Origin: Zygnema cylindricum
Lineage: Eukaryota; Streptophyta; Zygnematophyceae; Zygnematales; Zygnemataceae
Assembly: GCA_037447655.1 (NCBI GenBank)
Contig: JBBHKE010003414.1
Span: 1 to 10,510 of the forward strand
Length of the DNA: 10,510 bases
Reading direction: 5' to 3'
Part shown: piece after piece, positions 1 to 6,345 of the stretch
Numbering within the stretch: the first letter of the stretch is position 1
How the letters are laid out: every line of letters begins with the position of its first letter
The notes under the pieces: model-generated
Seen by the model: only the letters and a program-made list of their open reading frames with translations
The model's database searches: none
Told to the model about the DNA's origin: nothing
Translations under genes and position numbers: made by a program

Positions 1-79
1 TTTTTTGTCATTTTTTAAAATTTGGCGTATGGATCCGAAAATTTATGACATCCGTTTTCCCATTTTTAAAGTGTGAACC

Positions 80-277
80 ACGCAATTATTGTCAATAAAA
101 AGTATTGATGACCAACAAAGGTTGGGGACCAAAGTCCTAAAGGACTCAAAACACAACAAAAATGCTTTAAAAGCCTAAAATGAAAGAAAACAAAAAAAAG
201 AAAGTAAGTACAAACAAAACTAAACTATTGAAATACTACAAACTAACCTAGACGCTAAAACTTGAAACTATGCTCAA
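80..277 (-). other. 3' UTR of retroelement copy 1
   Basis: This is the stretch downstream of the stop codon of the minus-strand retroelement fragment. On the minus strand it is T-rich and ends in hairpins: a 6-bp stem AGTCCT/AGGACT at 133-146, and a 5-bp stem CCAAC/GTTGG with a 4-nt loop at 112-125. These are followed by CTTTTT and an A-rich ATTGACAATAA. Copies 2 and 3 end in the same way, with hairpin, CTTTTT and AATAAA. The outer end near 80 is an estimate, because no clear target-site duplication could be matched to the 5' junction near 1345. Confidence 0.5.
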
Positions 278-1345
278 CTAAAAATCAGAACTATGGATAT
301 CATCTATATGCGCCGGTTGGCGCGGCGGTAAGTCTCGCAGTCCTCGGCCATCGGGCACCACCGTGCTCTGGCATATAATGGCCGAAGCTTGGGAACGTTG
401 AAGGGCGACAGAGATGCGTTGGCTGTAGAAAGTCGACATGAGAGCTGGAGAAGGGCTGCTAGGCCCTCTGACTTCGAAAGATCGTCGAGCACAATCACGC
501 AAAAAGTTGTCGAAAGACGAGTCCAACGTCCCAAATATCTCCAAAGCAAATGGTGTGAAACTATCCGCTGGGTCTTGGTGCGCGTAGTCACGTTCTTTCG
601 AAGCCGCTGCATCCCGAGCCGCAACACCAGTATATAATGCCGCGCGCGAGGAAACATGGGATCCTGTAGGGTTTGTGAAAACTACGTCCCCCAAAGTTCT
701 TGTCGAGCCATGCAGAAAAACTAGATCCACACGAGGACCCCATGTAACCCTAGATTGAGAACGTTGTGGTAATATGTGCGACACCTCGCGCTTGACTGTG
801 TACCTTGCTTTAGAACCCACGGCAGTGATAGCATCCCGTGCCATGTCGTGCGCTGTTGTTCGCTCCCCACCATGTGAGCAACGTAGCACATGTACCCCGC
901 CGTCATATATTGACCACAAATGCAACGGCTTGCCTAAAAGGGAAGGGGCGTGCCGCCGTGAGGCTTCGCTAAATGAAAATTGAGGAGAAGATAAACGCAG
1001 CGAAGTGAAAATCGGTGTAGCAATAAGCCAAGCTCCAGCCCTTGGCCCCGAACACGATCGAAGTCGACTCCGCGCTTCAACCGTAGGGAGCGCCTGAAGA
1101 AGATCATTGAATTCGGCGGCGACGACCTTGTCGGCGATGTGTTGTTGCACGCGTGAGTGAATTGCGGTAATGAGGGAAGGGAACGCGGGAACTTTAGCTT
1201 GGGCCTCAACAGGTAAAAGCACCCGAGAAAACAATAAAGCTTTTTGGAATGAGAGCAAACCCTCATCGACGTGAGAGACCGCATGAGCTAGAATAGGAGT
1301 GTCGTCCACCAAAAACCTTGAAGAAATAAAAGATGCTACCAAAAA
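278..1345 (-). pseudogene. 5'-truncated non-LTR retroelement protein, C-terminal part (copy 1: zinc knuckle + restriction-like endonuclease)
   Basis: The reading frame is open from 1387 to the TAG at 278-280, but similarity to copy 2 begins only near 1342, at LVASFISSRFL matching copy 2 LVASSIVSRFL. The reverse transcriptase is therefore missing and the ORF start is not a real start. Shared blocks follow in order: the DKVVAA region, GAWLIATPI, the CSHGGERTTAHD half of the zinc knuckle, KREVSHILP, the nuclease core RVDLVFLHG...LGDVVFTNP (candidate catalytic Asp and Asp), GVAARDAAASKERDYAH and FALEIFGTLDSSFDNFLRDC. The frame is open only because two indels compensate. Between about 905 and 978 the ancestral sequence lies in another minus-strand frame, where TGCATTTGT (Cys-Ile-Cys, 916-924) restores the missing CxC and a TAG sits at 934-936. 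This is a dead copy produced by incomplete reverse transcription. It is closer to copy 3 than to copy 2. Confidence 0.85.
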
Positions 1346-1798
1346 TGAAAAAAATGTACAATAGTTCAGAAAGTACGAAAGTACCAATGTTTAAGATGAC
1401 ATTAACGCGCGACAATTCTAAACTATTCGAGCGTCACCTGTTGAAACGAGCGTCCAAACAGTTAACTTTTATATTGTTGTAATTTATAAATCTTTATTTC
1501 AGTAAATAGGGGTACAAATAACTTAGGATATTTTTCCTAGTAGTCTACTGCAATACTTATCTTAATTAGTGTTACAGTAGCAAAAGCTACAGTAGAGTGT
1601 ATTGTACTTTTTGCAAGGACACGTGTCGGCGAAAGAACGTATGCGGGTTTTTCGGAGTAGCGCTGACAGTGAGCCATACGTGTCAAAAAGTTGACGATGC
1701 GATTCACATGATCGGACGAACGGGATCTGACCCGAGTATTCCGGAAACATATGGTACAGCTCGACGTTACCATCGTCAATCGAATCTGTTCCAACGGA
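1346..1798. other. AT-rich spacer, no gene recognised
   Basis: This lies upstream of the truncated end of copy 1. Modest ORFs cross it on both strands (the longest on the plus strand is 105 codons, 1597-1914) but run into the tandem repeat at 1799-1866 and show no recognisable domain. A small hairpin, GTAGC-AAAA-GCTAC, lies near 1575-1590 inside a TACAGTAG direct repeat. I see nothing else to support a gene. Confidence 0.5.
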
Positions 1799-1866
1799 CG
1801 CGATTCACTTGGGACCACAAGCGTGATTCTCGAGGGACCACAAGCGTGATTCGCGTGGGACCACAA
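1799..1866. repeat. Three tandem copies of a 22-23 bp unit
   Basis: Three consecutive units end in GGGACCACAA, at about 1799-1820 (22 bp), 1821-1843 and 1844-1866. The last two share GCGTGATTC followed by a variable CG-containing spacer; the first has CGATTCACTT in its place. The array is immediately followed by a perfect hairpin. Confidence 0.85.
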
Positions 1867-1870
1867 GTGA

Positions 1871-1890
1871 CGAAGCACTCAGGTGCTTCG
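1871..1890. repeat. Perfect 8-bp stem, 4-nt loop hairpin
   Basis: CGAAGCAC (1871-1878), loop TCAG, GTGCTTCG (1883-1890) is a perfect inverted repeat, GC-rich relative to its surroundings and placed 4 bp after the 23-bp array. No T-run follows it, so a terminator role is not supported. Its function is unknown. Confidence 0.8.
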
Positions 1891-1945
1891 TACTACACGA
1901 CCACATTCGGCTAGACTTTAGCGGTCACTGCTGACAAAGCATTTG

Positions 1946-1985
1946 GAACGTTTTGTGTACGGTTAGAACGTTTTGTGTACGGTTC
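1946..1985. repeat. 20-bp tandem duplication
   Basis: GAACGTTTTGTGTACGGTTA (1946-1965) is followed directly by the same 20 bases ending in C instead of A (1966-1985). With one difference in 20 bases it looks like a recent duplication. Confidence 0.9.
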
Positions 1986-2547
1986 AGTTTCTGTAAATAT
2001 CTAGATAACATTAGTTTGTTGTTTAGTGTGATATAAAATAGTGTTTAATTAATCAGGTTTTTAGAAAAATAGTAATTAGGGTTTTGAGGTACAGTGACGT
2101 ACAGGTAGGATGGTTTGTCGTTAGTCAGGATAATAACCGTAGTAACGGTTACCCGAATTAGTGTAGATCAGTAGATATACACTGTGAGTATATAACTTAG
2201 GACTTAGCCAATTTTGTAGTATCTATTTCTGGGAATATGATTTTCTAAGGGCAGTTTTTGGGAAACTTCCAGACATCATATCTTATGGTTTACAAGGTCA
2301 TTTGGGCTGCAATTTTGGGAATTGTCAGTTTACCGTATTGTGTACTAATGTGGCAAATTTGAAGCATGTTGGCTTTCTGAGTCATGTTTTGTGTCAGTTC
2401 TAAGTTGGCTGTTGAGTGGGTACTTTGATAATTTCTGTTGTTTTCATGTCAACTTCCACTACTATTGCTGGTTCTTCGCCTGCAATGGTGATTGTATAAC
2501 AACATATATGACCGATTACGTTAGAGCATAAAACTACGACCAATTAC
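1986..2547. other. AT-rich spacer without recognisable gene
   Basis: This stretch between the 20-bp duplication and the start of copy 3 homology has no long ORF on either strand. It contains one perfect 7-bp hairpin, TAACCGT-AGTA-ACGGTTA, at 2134-2151. From about 2215 to 2500 the composition is T-rich with many short G runs on the plus strand, as in UTR or LTR-type DNA, but I cannot assign it to a family. Confidence 0.4.
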
Positions 2548-2961
2548 AAGGATGTATCGGGCACGGATCCGACTAGAACCCACGTTTCTTCTCGCGCGAC
2601 GGTACATACGGGAGTGGCGGCTCGGGACGCAACAACTTCTAAGGAAATAGATTACACTCACTTAGACCCGGCGGACCAATTTGTGCCATTTGCCGCATAA
2701 ATTTTCGGTACTTTGGACAGGTCCTTCGATGATTTCCTCCGTGACTGTACGAAAAAAACCTTCGAGATTTGAGGTCTGGGAAGCCTTCCCCCGAGCCTTC
2801 TCGTTGCCTTTTGCCGTCAACAAGTATCACTGGCTCTTCAACGAGCGCAAGTTGCGGCCCTTCTACGGCGGAGCACGGTGGTAGATGATCGGCGGGGCCT
2901 CCCAGATCTTCCACCAAGGGATCGAATCCACATCCACGATCTTCGGGGGTGTGGAGTTTAG
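2548..2961 (+). pseudogene. 5'-truncated non-LTR retroelement fragment, C-terminal endonuclease end (copy 3)
   Basis: Read in the frame of 2581, this matches the last third of copy 1: the TDPTRTHVSSRA block, TGVAARDATTSKEIDYTH, DPADQFVPFAA, IFGTLDRSFDDFLRDC, LALQRAQ, RSTVV and LPDLPPRD, ending at TAG 2959-2961. Two in-frame stops break it: TAA at 2698-2700, where copies 1 and 2 have Glu (EIFG), and TGA at 2770-2772, where copy 1 has Arg. Both are single-base changes from GAA and CGA. The reverse transcriptase, zinc knuckle and the first catalytic Asp of the nuclease are absent. Similarity stops abruptly near 2548, as expected for 5' truncation during target-primed reverse transcription. The host frame is non-functional. 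Confidence 0.88.
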
Positions 2962-3175
2962 TTTCTTAGGGTTGTGTAGTTTTCCCTTTTGTTTGGTGTC
3001 ATCTTTAGTAAATTTGCTTACTTTTGGCAGTTGTTTTAGTTAGATATGGTGTCTCCATATGTTTTCTTTACCTTAGTTTCCTTTGGTTATTGTTTAGCAT
3101 TAAACGTCTATTTCCTCTTTTTGAACCCCTTTGTACCTTGATGGATTTTTCCATCGCACTTTTTGAAATAAAATT
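2962..3175 (+). other. 3' UTR of retroelement copy 3
   Basis: This T-rich region follows the copy 3 stop codon. Near its end lies a hairpin, GATGGA-TTTT-TCCATC (3140-3155), then GCACTTTTTG and AATAAA at 3167-3172. Copy 2 has the same arrangement at 9334-9362: GATGG...CCATCGC, CTTTTT, AATAAA. Agreement in a non-coding region supports these being the real 3' ends of the element. A poly(A) tail is not obvious. Confidence 0.6.
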
Positions 3176-3289
3176 TACATTTCTGAAGGATCGCAAATCG
3201 GTGTCAGTCAAACAGGAACGTACAATAATTTAATATTGCACATAGATGTCCAATTCGTACGGATTTTGACTTTTTAATGAAAATTATGT

Positions 3290-3890
3290 AGTATTCGTGG
3301 ATTTCATACTTTTCGTATATTTTGTACGGTTTTCATTCTACTGTGAGAAAATGTACGAAAAGAGTGACCCTAGAAAATCCTTAAAAAATCTTAAAATGTA
3401 CGAAAGATATACGGAAATGTACAAAACTATACAAAAAATATACGAAAACTGTACTGAAATATACAAAAACGTACGAAAACGTACTCTAAAAACCATAAAT
3501 TCTCGAAAAAATCTACGAAAGTTGTATTGAATATACGAAAATGTACCCTGAAACCCTAAAATTCTGCTTAAATAACCCTCAAATGCACGGAAAAGTATAG
3601 AAATATACGTAAATGTACGAAAAGTGTGACACTAGAAAATCCGTAAAAATCCAGAGAATGTACGAAAAACATACGGAAATGTACAAAAAAAATACAAAAA
3701 ATCTACGATGGTTATACTGAAATATACGTAAAAGTACGAAAATGTACCTTAAAAACCATTAAATTCCGGAAATTCTAAGACATTCGCATTGAACTATACG
3801 AAAACGTACGATTATGTACCTTAAACACTCTCAAATCTTGCATAGCTAACCCTAAAATGTACCGAAATGTACAAAAATGTACAAACGTGC
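3290..3890. repeat. Higher-order array: about 262-bp unit, two copies, built of short TACGAAAA-like subrepeats
   Basis: The block starting GTACGAAAAGAGTGACCCTA at 3353 recurs at 3615 as GTACGAAAAGTGTGACACTA, followed in both by TAGAAAATCC, then ATACGGAAATGTACAAAA, so the period is about 262 bp. Within each copy, variants of TGTACGAAAA and ATACGAAAA recur every 10-15 bp. At 3305-3340 the same motif appears in reverse orientation (CTTTTCGTATATTTTGTACGG), so the array begins with an inverted junction. The plus-strand ORF through this block (3297-3530) is a Lys/Tyr/Glu-rich translation of the repeat, not a gene. Confidence 0.8.
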
Positions 3891-4045
3891 ACAATAAGGT
3901 ACAAATTCTATTAACTTTTCAAAATCGTTTGATGCGCATTGTACGTAGTATTCGTTAGTTTACTCTGTGCGTTTTATGTGTAGAGGACCATCTACGGTAT
4001 TGACAGATACTGTACTTCTAACTGATTGTAGCGCAAACACTTTCG
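3891..4045. other. AT-rich spacer between tandem array and inverted-repeat arm
   Basis: This is a short AT-rich stretch with remnants of the GTAC-containing subrepeat at its left end. A minus-strand frame (4166 down to 3960) crosses it but has no recognisable domain. Confidence 0.35.
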
Positions 4046-4345
4046 AAATTAAGTGAGGGAATTGATCATGGTAGTGAAGGTTATACGTTAAGTACGCAAT
4101 GGTACAAGGAAAGTACCGATGAGTCAAAATTTGACGGTCAATCAGTCGGACATCTTTGACTTTCAAAATATTGTTTCAACCGCTTAAAATTTTACCGCGC
4201 CTGCGAACATCGACCGTCATAATAAAATCAGTAATTCACACGGCCTACCAAGGTTTACGGTAACAAAATTGTTGCAACCACATGTAAATAAAAGTGTTGC
4301 GCAGAGTCACTTTTTGTCTTTACGTGAGCTCCACGATGAGAAGCA
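4046..4345 (+). repeat. Left arm of a ~290-bp inverted repeat (partner 10148-10483)
   Basis: Read on the minus strand, this arm matches the plus strand at 10148-10483. Anchors include GTGGAGCTCACGTAAAGACA, AACACTTTTATTTACATGTG, TTTTGTTACCGTAAACCTTG and TCAAATTTTGACTCA. By eye I count about 17 substitutions in roughly 240 aligned bases from the inner end. The outer part is less well matched because the right arm carries an insertion of about 38 bp. The two arms enclose about 5.8 kb that includes retroelement copy 2. They could be terminal inverted repeats of a large element or two dispersed repeat copies in opposite orientation. Confidence 0.85.
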
Positions 4346-4822
4346 TAGTTCAATAGTAGGCGTTTTTATGGTAGGCCTTTGGTAGGCGCACAAAACTTGG
4401 CACAAAACTCGCGTAGAGTAGGCATACTTTATGTGTGTATGTTGTGCACACTCTGTACCAACGTAGGAATCTGACGTATCATCATAGCACAGCGCACGCC
4501 GCTGGACAAAATTTTGTAGCGAACTGACACGGCGTAGGATAACATTCCGCGGGAAAAAAAACCCGGAAAAAAAAGCGCGGACGTAAGTCCTATCGTAAGT
4601 TGTGTTATGGGCTTTTCATGTGATCTTCTTAGATCGCTACTTTGATCAGGCACCATCCGATCATCTAATTCGGACGGTTTAAATAAAAAATACCTCAAAA
4701 CTCACTGAAAAAAAAAGATTTGTCCGAATGTTTTTCAAAATTTAGGCATGATGTTTAATTCTCTACCTATCGATGTGCAACTCAACCCTGTTACTATTAT
4801 TCCTCCACATATTGTACCCTGT
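4346..4822. other. Non-coding stretch with short hairpins and direct repeats
   Basis: No gene is supported. GTAGGC occurs four times between 4358 and 4422, and GCACAAAACT is duplicated near 4388-4408. GATCT-TCTT-AGATC forms a 5-bp hairpin near 4622-4636. CCATCCGA and TCGGACGG form an imperfect 8-bp inverted repeat near 4653-4678. Two runs of eight A residues lie in a G/C-bracketed block near 4546-4580. A minus-strand frame at 4429-4698 has no recognisable domain. Confidence 0.45.
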
Positions 4823-5176
4823 TACTATGTACCTCCGAATCTAAAAATGTTGTTTTTTTCCCCACTACACGACAATTCCTACTTCCCGCTACAATGTACC
4901 TCCGGATCTAAAACTGTTGTCTTCTTCCCCACTACACGACATTTCCTACTTCCCGCTACTATGTACCTCCGGATCTAAAATTGTTGTCTTCTTCCCCACT
5001 ACACGACATTTCCTACTTCCCGCTACTGTGTACCTCCGGATCGAAAATTGTTGTCTTCTTCCCCACTACACGACATTTCCTACTTCCCGCTACTATGTAC
5101 CTCCGGATCTAAAATTGTTGTCTTCTTCCCCACTACACGACATTTCCTACTTCCCGCTACTATTTACCTCCGGATC
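4823..5176. repeat. 67-bp minisatellite, about 5.3 copies
   Basis: The anchor ACCTCCG occurs at 4831, 4898, 4965, 5032 and 5099, and ACCTCCGG again at 5166, an exact 67-bp period throughout. Each unit carries ACCTCCGGATCTAAAATTGT, then TCTTCTTCCCCACTACACGA, then TTTCCTACTTCCCGCTACTA. The first unit is the most diverged (T-rich centre), and the inner units are nearly identical. A partial diverged copy of the unit start lies at about 4787-4808. Because 67 is not a multiple of 3, the repetitive peptides read through it shift frame in every unit and are not a protein repeat. Confidence 0.95.
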
Positions 5177-5272
5177 CCGCCTGCGGCCGCTGCCAACCGC
5201 ACGAACGCCGGCGAAACCATAGGTGCGACCCCCCTATATCATTACCGACCACTCCCCCCCCCCTCCCATGAA
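5177..5272. other. Short GC-rich block after the minisatellite
   Basis: The array ends abruptly at CGGATC and is followed by a GC-rich stretch with a GCGGCCGC octamer at 5183-5190 and several CpGs, unlike the AT-rich surroundings. It then passes into C-rich low-complexity DNA. It could mark the 5' end of a mobile element or a small unmethylated island. No ORF of note lies in it. Confidence 0.35.
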
Positions 5273-5277
5273 TCGCT

Positions 5278-5325
5278 AGACTCCCCGTCCCCCCATATAG
5301 CGAGACTCCCCGTCCCCCCATATAG
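5278..5325. repeat. 25-bp tandem duplication
   Basis: AGACTCCCCGTCCCCCCATA followed by TAG occurs at 5278-5300 and again at 5303-5325, separated by CG. The two copies are identical over 23 bases. Confidence 0.9.
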
Positions 5326-5340
5326 TGAGTTTATCATACA

Positions 5341-5400
5341 CGCGCTCACGCACACACACACACACATACACGCGCACAAACAAATTAAAAAAAAAAAAAC
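5341..5400. repeat. (CA)n microsatellite followed by an A-run
   Basis: CACACA dinucleotide repeats, slightly interrupted by CG and TA, run from about 5348 to 5380. They are followed by AAATT and a run of A residues. Confidence 0.85.
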
Positions 5401-5417
5401 AAACAATTATTCCAATA

Positions 5418-5633
5418 CCCCCCCCCCCCCCCCCTATACCCCTTACACACCCGACAACCGATACTAAAACCCTCTTCCTCCTTCCTTTACCCCCCTCCCC
5501 CCCTTCTCTCCCCCCCCCCCCCCCCCCCCCCGCCCCTTTTCCAAAAAAAAAAAAAAAAAAAATATTTGGTTTGATATTTCCCCCTCCCCCTTTATACCCC
5601 CTCCACACCCTAAAACCGATACTTGATTCCCCC

Positions 5634-5665
<32 letters not shown>

Positions 5666-5870
5666 TTCCCCCCCCCCTCCCCCCCCCTCCCCCTCTCTCA
5701 ACCCGCCCTTTCCCTTTCGAAAAAAAAAAAAAAAATGAAAAAAATAATAACAACAATAGATAAATAAATAAATCTCCCCCCTCCCCCCCCCTCTTTTACC
5801 CCTTACACACCCAAAAACCGATACTTAAACACACACAAACACACACACCCACTCAACCAATTTTTTTTTC
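5418..5870. repeat. Low-complexity homopyrimidine region with long C-runs, A-runs and a thrice-repeated cassette
   Basis: Uninterrupted C runs lie at 5418-5434 (17), 5510-5531 (22) and 5635-5665 (31), with C-rich continuations. A-runs lie at 5543-5562 (20) and near 5721-5735. A cassette of TATACCCC or similar, then CACACCC, then ACCGATACT, recurs three times, with ACCGATACT at 5457, 5615 and 5817. Each cassette is led by a C-rich tract, and the first two are followed by another C-rich stretch and an A-run. The minus strand is G-rich enough to form quadruplexes. The Pro-rich and Gly-rich ORFs on the two strands are translations of low complexity and not genes. Run lengths may be unreliable because such tracts are hard to sequence. 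Confidence 0.85.
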
Positions 5871-6021
5871 TTTCTAAACATCAATTCTCTCCTCCTCACC
5901 TCCTGGTTCCGTCCCACTACCATTTTCACCATCTATTTCACGTGGTTTACTTTCCCCCTTCCCACTTTCCCTTTCCTCTCCCTCTCACAATTCTCATGCA
6001 TCACCCTCTCATTCAATAACT
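5871..6021 (+). other. Pyrimidine-rich leader of retroelement copy 2 (putative 5' UTR)
   Basis: This C/T-rich stretch with very few G residues on the plus strand leads to the candidate start codon at 6022. The true 5' end of the element, and any internal promoter, cannot be located from one copy. It might lie anywhere between here and the minisatellite. No TATA-like box stands out. Confidence 0.35.
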
Positions 6022-6345
6022 ATGGCCGACAAAGCATCCTCGCCCCCTCTCTCTCTCTCTCATCTCCTCCACCTCCACCTAAACCCTGCCATCAAGCCTC
6101 AAAACGGATAGAATGTATTGGGTGCCACAACCATTTCGCGGCGGGTGCCGGTATTTCCTGGCATACAAAGAGTTGTCAACGATTTTTTGGCCCAGGGAGG
6201 CCCATCCTCTAGTACCCTTCTTTCCACCGCACTCCCATCCCGACCTACAAGCAAAGATTGGGCATTTGTACGCGAATTAGACGTGCTTAGAGCGTATGAT
6301 TTGGGATCACCCCCGTCCACGATTATACACGCGGATCCCCATGGT
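6022..6345 (+). pseudogene. N-terminal part of the copy 2 retroelement protein, broken by a stop and a frameshift
   Basis: ATG at 6022 has a favourable context (AACTATGGCC) and opens a 29-codon frame rich in Ser, Leu and His that ends at TAG 6109-6111. The same frame then stays open from 6112 to TAG 6415-6417, reading VPVFPGIQRVVNDFLAQGG and DWAFVRELDVLRAYDLG. From about 6300-6345 the family-like sequence moves to the frame of 6296 (RIPMVVRIIVQDAL, then DVRPWHLLFMFSLWVLVLPR), implying a one-base insertion or two-base deletion. The N-terminal segment has no catalytic motif that I can name. A separate small upstream ORF is possible, but the same-frame continuation after the TAG favours one broken protein. 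Confidence 0.6.

Noticed and set aside
304-983. Other-frame ORFs over copy 1 (304-657 minus, 389-637 plus, 774-983 plus)
   Set aside because: They are shadows of the retroelement frame. The overlapping minus-strand ORFs at 721-906 and 934-1284 were used only to detect the compensating frameshifts.
1690-1760. Possible tRNA-like sequence around GGGATCTGACCC
   Set aside because: No consistent acceptor stem, anticodon loop or B-box arrangement could be drawn on either strand.
1597-1914. 105-codon plus-strand ORF and overlapping minus-strand ORFs
   Set aside because: No recognisable domain. The frame runs through the 23-bp tandem array and the hairpin, and similarly sized ORFs occur on the opposite strand.
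3297-3530. 77-codon Lys/Tyr/Glu-rich ORF
   Set aside because: It is a translation of the TACGAAAA-type repeat array and has no independent support.
3341-3890. CRISPR-like array
   Set aside because: Subrepeats are short, variable and contiguous, without regular unique spacers, and the context is eukaryotic.
5048-5467. 139-codon plus-strand ORF with repeated SSSPLHDISYFPLL peptides
   Set aside because: It is translation through the 67-bp minisatellite. The unit length is not a multiple of 3, so the same peptide appears in several frames, and the ORF then runs into microsatellite DNA.
5276-5738. Gly-rich (minus) and Pro-rich (plus) ORFs of about 140 codons
   Set aside because: Both are readings of the long C/G and A/T homopolymer runs on opposite strands, with no domain and no codon bias beyond composition.
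5341-5870. Telomeric repeat from CCCTAAA or CCCCAAAA-like stretches
   Set aside because: C-rich units are irregular. Single CCCTAAA occurrences at 3550-3860 and 5606-5612 are isolated and not in tandem.
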